Assembly: GCA_023145935.1 (NCBI GenBank)
Contig: JAGLDB010000019.1
Location: 1 to 16,361, forward strand
Direction of reading: 5' to 3'
Origin: Candidatus Sabulitectum sp.
Lineage (GTDB): Bacteria > Fermentibacterota > Fermentibacteria > Fermentibacterales > Fermentibacteraceae
Length of the DNA stretch: 16,361 bases
The notes under the pieces are model-generated. The model was not told where the DNA came from. It saw only the letters and a program-made list of their open reading frames with translations, and searched no databases. Below, one piece after another: positions 14,796 to 16,361 of the stretch (positions within the stretch are counted from its first letter, which is position 1; each line of letters opens with the position of its first letter). The translations under genes and the position numbers were made by a program.

Positions 14796-15029
14796 ATGAC
14801 AGTCGAGTCGCAGCGGGTTTTACGTGAGGCATTAGATTTGCCTCCGGTAGAGCGCGCTGAGTTAGTTGAAGAAATCCTTGCCAGTTTCAATTTTCCTGAC
14901 CGCCAGAAAATCGATGCCTTGTGGGCAAGAGAGGCTGAGGATCGTATAAACGCCTATGATGTTGGCGAGATCAATGCCTCCTCTGCAAAGAAGGTATTCA
15001 ATAGGATTGATCATCCACGAAAATCATGA
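14796..15029 (+). CDS. Addiction-module antitoxin (PF09720/TIGR02574 type)
   Basis: A 77-residue antitoxin of the 'putative addiction module component' family. Visible signatures are 'LDLPPVERAELVEEILAS' (13-30) and 'WAREAEDRINAYDVGEI' (43-59), the usual family pattern of a helix, a WA..-type middle and 'AY..G'. GAGGTG lies 5 nt before the ATG. The stop overlaps the toxin start as ATGA (15026-15029), so the two proteins are probably coupled at translation. The family normally pairs with RelE/ParE toxins, as here. It lies within the second proposed cassette. Confidence 0.9.
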   Translation: MTVESQRVLREALDLPPVERAELVEEILASFNFPDRQKIDALWAREAEDRINAYDVGEINASSAKKVFNRIDHPRKS

Positions 15030-15325
15030 ATGTCGTATTTCTTGAAGTGGCTGAGGCCGAACTTGGCAAGGCGATATTCTACTATAACAGTCAGAGTGAA
15101 GGTTTAGGATTTGAGTTTGCCGCCGAGGTCAAGAGAGTCGTTGGCCGGATCATTGAATATCCAAACGCATGGACTCCTTTATCGAAGCGAACACGACGTT
15201 GCAGAACTAACCGGTTCCCTTATGGAGTGGTATATCAAGTCAGGAATGATAGTATTTTAGTTGTTGCCGTAATGCATCTTAACAAGAATCCCTTGTCATG
15301 GAAATCACGACTTAGAGCAGAGTAG
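15026..15325 (+). CDS. RelE/ParE-superfamily toxin
   Basis: The 99-residue partner of the preceding antitoxin. The N-terminus 'VVFLEVAEAELGKAIFYYNSQ' is the usual ParE first strand and helix pair. The C-terminal strands are 'CRTNRFPYGVVYQV' (59-72) and 'SILVVAVMHLNKNPLSW' (76-92), the standard ParE/RelE (PF05016) core with 'FPY.VVY' and 'VMH...NP..W'. The length is normal and the frame intact. Members paired with PF09720 antitoxins are usually called ParE-like; whether this one hits gyrase or mRNA cannot be told from sequence. The ATG overlaps the antitoxin stop. Confidence 0.9.
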   Translation: MNVVFLEVAEAELGKAIFYYNSQSEGLGFEFAAEVKRVVGRIIEYPNAWTPLSKRTRRCRTNRFPYGVVYQVRNDSILVVAVMHLNKNPLSWKSRLRAE

Positions 15326-15469
15326 ATATGAGTCAAGAAAGACGAGGAAAAATTGGCTTAATTCTAATAACTTCAATTCAGAATTTCTTGAGGCATACTT
15401 GTTATTCATAGCGAGAACTGCTCTCATCTTCATGATTAGTACAGAAATTCATAATGAAGGCAATAATTC

Positions 15470-15550
15470 GGCGAACCATCGCATTAACCAGTTACAGGCG
15501 TTATGAGGCTGGCTTGAGTTATACCTGTGCTGGTTATGCACATGTTATGC
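15470..15550 (+). repeat. attC-like recombination site, right
   Basis: Outer boxes are GGCGAAC (15470-15476) and GTTATGC (15544-15550). The inner arms GCATTAACCAG-TT-ACAGG (15481-15498) pair with CCTGT-G-CTGGTTATGC (15524-15539), with a bulged T and a small internal loop. It aligns over about 100 bp with the central site (shared AAGGCA, TAATTC, ATTAACCAGT, ATGAG, GCTGGT), but the inner stem differs by compensating changes (CGCAG/CTGCG against ACAGG/CCTGT). It closes the second cassette. Confidence 0.65.
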
Positions 15551-15558
15551 TGTCCATA

Positions 15559-15574
15559 GTTGCGTTCTCGCAAC
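15559..15574. other. Small hairpin right of the array
   Basis: GTTGCG-TTCT-CGCAAC is a perfect 6-bp stem with a 4-nt loop, 9 nt past the last attC-like box. It has no T-run after it. It could be a weak terminator or part of a worn recombination site. Confidence 0.45.
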
Positions 15575-15614
15575 GCCTTAAGTTCTGAGATTACGATGAT
15601 GATCCTTATGAGAT

Positions 15615-15637
15615 AACCCCGTCTTAAAGCCGGGGTT
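15615..15637 (+). terminator. Terminator between the TA cassette and the permease gene
   Basis: AACCCCG/CGGGGTT (15615-15621 with 15631-15637) has a 9-nt loop and is followed on the plus strand by TCTTT. The permease stop codon (15624-15626, minus strand) lies in the loop. On the minus strand no T-run follows, so it mainly serves plus-strand transcription. Confidence 0.7.
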
Positions 15638-16361
15638 TCTTTACGAGCAGATAGAGAAAGAACGGGCCGCCAAGCAGTGAGAGGATAACCCCTATTGGAA
15701 GTTCCGCCGGGGAAATGACCACTCTCGAGAAGATATCCGCCCAGAGCATAAGTACAGCCCCTCCCAGCGCCGAGAGAGGAAGCAGCCTTCGGTAGTCTCC
15801 CCCAACCAGCCGTCTCATGGTATGGGGCACTATAAGCCCTACAAACCCAATGGGGCCAACTGCTCCCACAGCACCCCCGGCAAGAACCGCGGCGGCGATG
15901 AGAAGAAGCAATCTTTCCCGTACGGTGTTTACTCCTCTGGACTCAGCCATTTCAGTACCTGTGAGGAACTGGTTCAGAGTACCTGTTCTCATTATTGCAG
16001 GAACCATACCGGCCACAAGGAAAGGAAGAAGAAAAAGCACACGGCGGTAGCCGGCGATGGCAAGATCACCCATCATCCATCTGATTATCTCCACCAGGCG
16101 GGAAGCAGGGCTCATGTACTCAATAAGAAGAAGAACCGAGGCTCCAAGAAGGTTAACAGTTACACCGGCCAGAATAAGACCTGAGTGATCTCTCTGACCC
16201 CGTCCGGCTATAAACCAGGTAAGCGTTGATGCTGCCAGAGCCCCTGCAGTACCGGAAAGATATACCAGAAATATCGGAAGTGAAATACCTGAAAGTATGA
16301 TAAAACCTGCTGTAACTCCAGCACCGGCACTTATACCCAGTGTGTATGGAGTTGCAAGCGG
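15624..16361 (-). CDS. BtuC/FecCD-family ABC importer permease (5' end off the window)
   Basis: Inner-membrane permease of an ABC importer for iron-siderophore, haem or cobalamin-type substrates. The reading frame is open from the right edge, giving 245 residues of the usual 320-350; the N-terminus is missing. An internal ATG at 16115 is not the start, because the frame before it already encodes 'PLATPYTLGISAGA', a hallmark of the family. Further hallmarks are 'LILAGVTVNLLG', 'MMGDLA', 'AESRGV', 'GPIGFVGLIVPH' (the cytoplasmic loop that contacts the ATPase), and the terminal 'LPIGVILSLLGGPFFLYLL'. Several hydrophobic segments of about 20 residues alternate with short loops. Binding protein and ATPase genes are not in the window. 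Substrate cannot be assigned. Confidence 0.94.
   Translation of the reverse strand, partial: PLATPYTLGISAGAGVTAGFIILSGISLPIFLVYLSGTAGALAASTLTWFIAGRGQRDHSGLILAGVTVNLLGASVLLLIEYMSPASRLVEIIRWMMGDLAIAGYRRVLFLLPFLVAGMVPAIMRTGTLNQFLTGTEMAESRGVNTVRERLLLLIAAAVLAGGAVGAVGPIGFVGLIVPHTMRRLVGGDYRRLLPLSALGGAVLMLWADIFSRVVISPAELPIGVILSLLGGPFFLYLLVKKPRL

Larger units (their letters stand above)
14589..15544 (+). mobile_element. Integron-type gene cassette 2 (PF09720 antitoxin and ParE-like toxin)
   Basis: The proposed 956-bp unit runs from the crossover point of GTTCGCCG (14588-14595) to that of GTTATGC (15544-15550). The 8-nt start box is the exact reverse complement of CGGCGAAC at 15469-15476, and complementarity resumes further out (TATGCC against GGCAATA). 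The TA genes read in the standard orientation, with attC at their 3' side, and have their own promoter. Confidence 0.65.

Noticed and set aside
13230..15623. CRISPR array
   Set aside because: The repeats here are two diverged stem-loops 950 bp apart and a 9-nt tandem run; there are no regular repeat-spacer units.
16113..16115. ATG 16115 as the permease start
   Set aside because: The frame upstream to the window edge encodes family hallmarks, so this Met is internal.

Overview
The window reads as chromosome from a diderm (Gram-negative-type) bacterium. It encodes two lipoprotein-type lytic transglycosylases, a PpiD-like membrane-anchored foldase, a BtuC/FecCD importer permease, a DNA polymerase III delta subunit and an aspartate-semialdehyde dehydrogenase. 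Long degenerate TPR proteins and a coiled-coil/zinc-ribbon protein would fit a little-studied lineage such as the FCB group, but no taxon can be fixed from the sequence.

Region 1 (1-8548, minus strand) is one tightly packed operon read right to left: an MltD-like lytic transglycosylase with three LysM repeats, a 1186-residue TPR-like solenoid, a coiled-coil plus TPR protein, and an Slt-type lytic transglycosylase lipoprotein that runs off the left edge. Junctions are 5 nt, a TAATG overlap, and a stop codon directly followed by a TTG start. Two predicted cytoplasmic scaffolds thus lie between two envelope murein hydrolases.

Region 2 (8552-13282) holds housekeeping genes: asd on the plus strand, head-to-head with the transglycosylase operon with only 3 nt between start codons; holA followed by a coiled-coil/zinc-ribbon gene on the minus strand; and a divergent PpiD-like gene with a good sigma-54-type -24/-12 sequence in front of it.

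Region 3 (about 13558-15550) lies between the 3' ends of the PpiD-like gene and the permease. It holds two type II toxin-antitoxin modules, a Phd/YefM-RelE pair on the minus strand and a PF09720-type antitoxin with a ParE-like toxin on the plus strand. I read it as a short array of integron-type gene cassettes. Two diverged stem-loop elements of about 80 bp (14513-14594 and 15470-15550) have attC architecture: outer AAC/GTT boxes, and inner arms that change sequence but keep pairing, with bulged bases. The terminal boxes also obey the cassette rule: GTTGGCG at 13641 is the exact complement of CGCCAAC at 14513-14519, and GTTCGCCG at 14588 is the exact complement of CGGCGAAC at 15469-15476. This defines two cassettes of 947 and 956 bp, each carrying one TA module with its own promoter. 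No integrase is visible, so this may be an integrase-less attC cluster or the edge of a larger array.

Region 4 (15624-16361, minus strand) is the 3' part of a BtuC/FecCD-family permease gene, open at the right edge.
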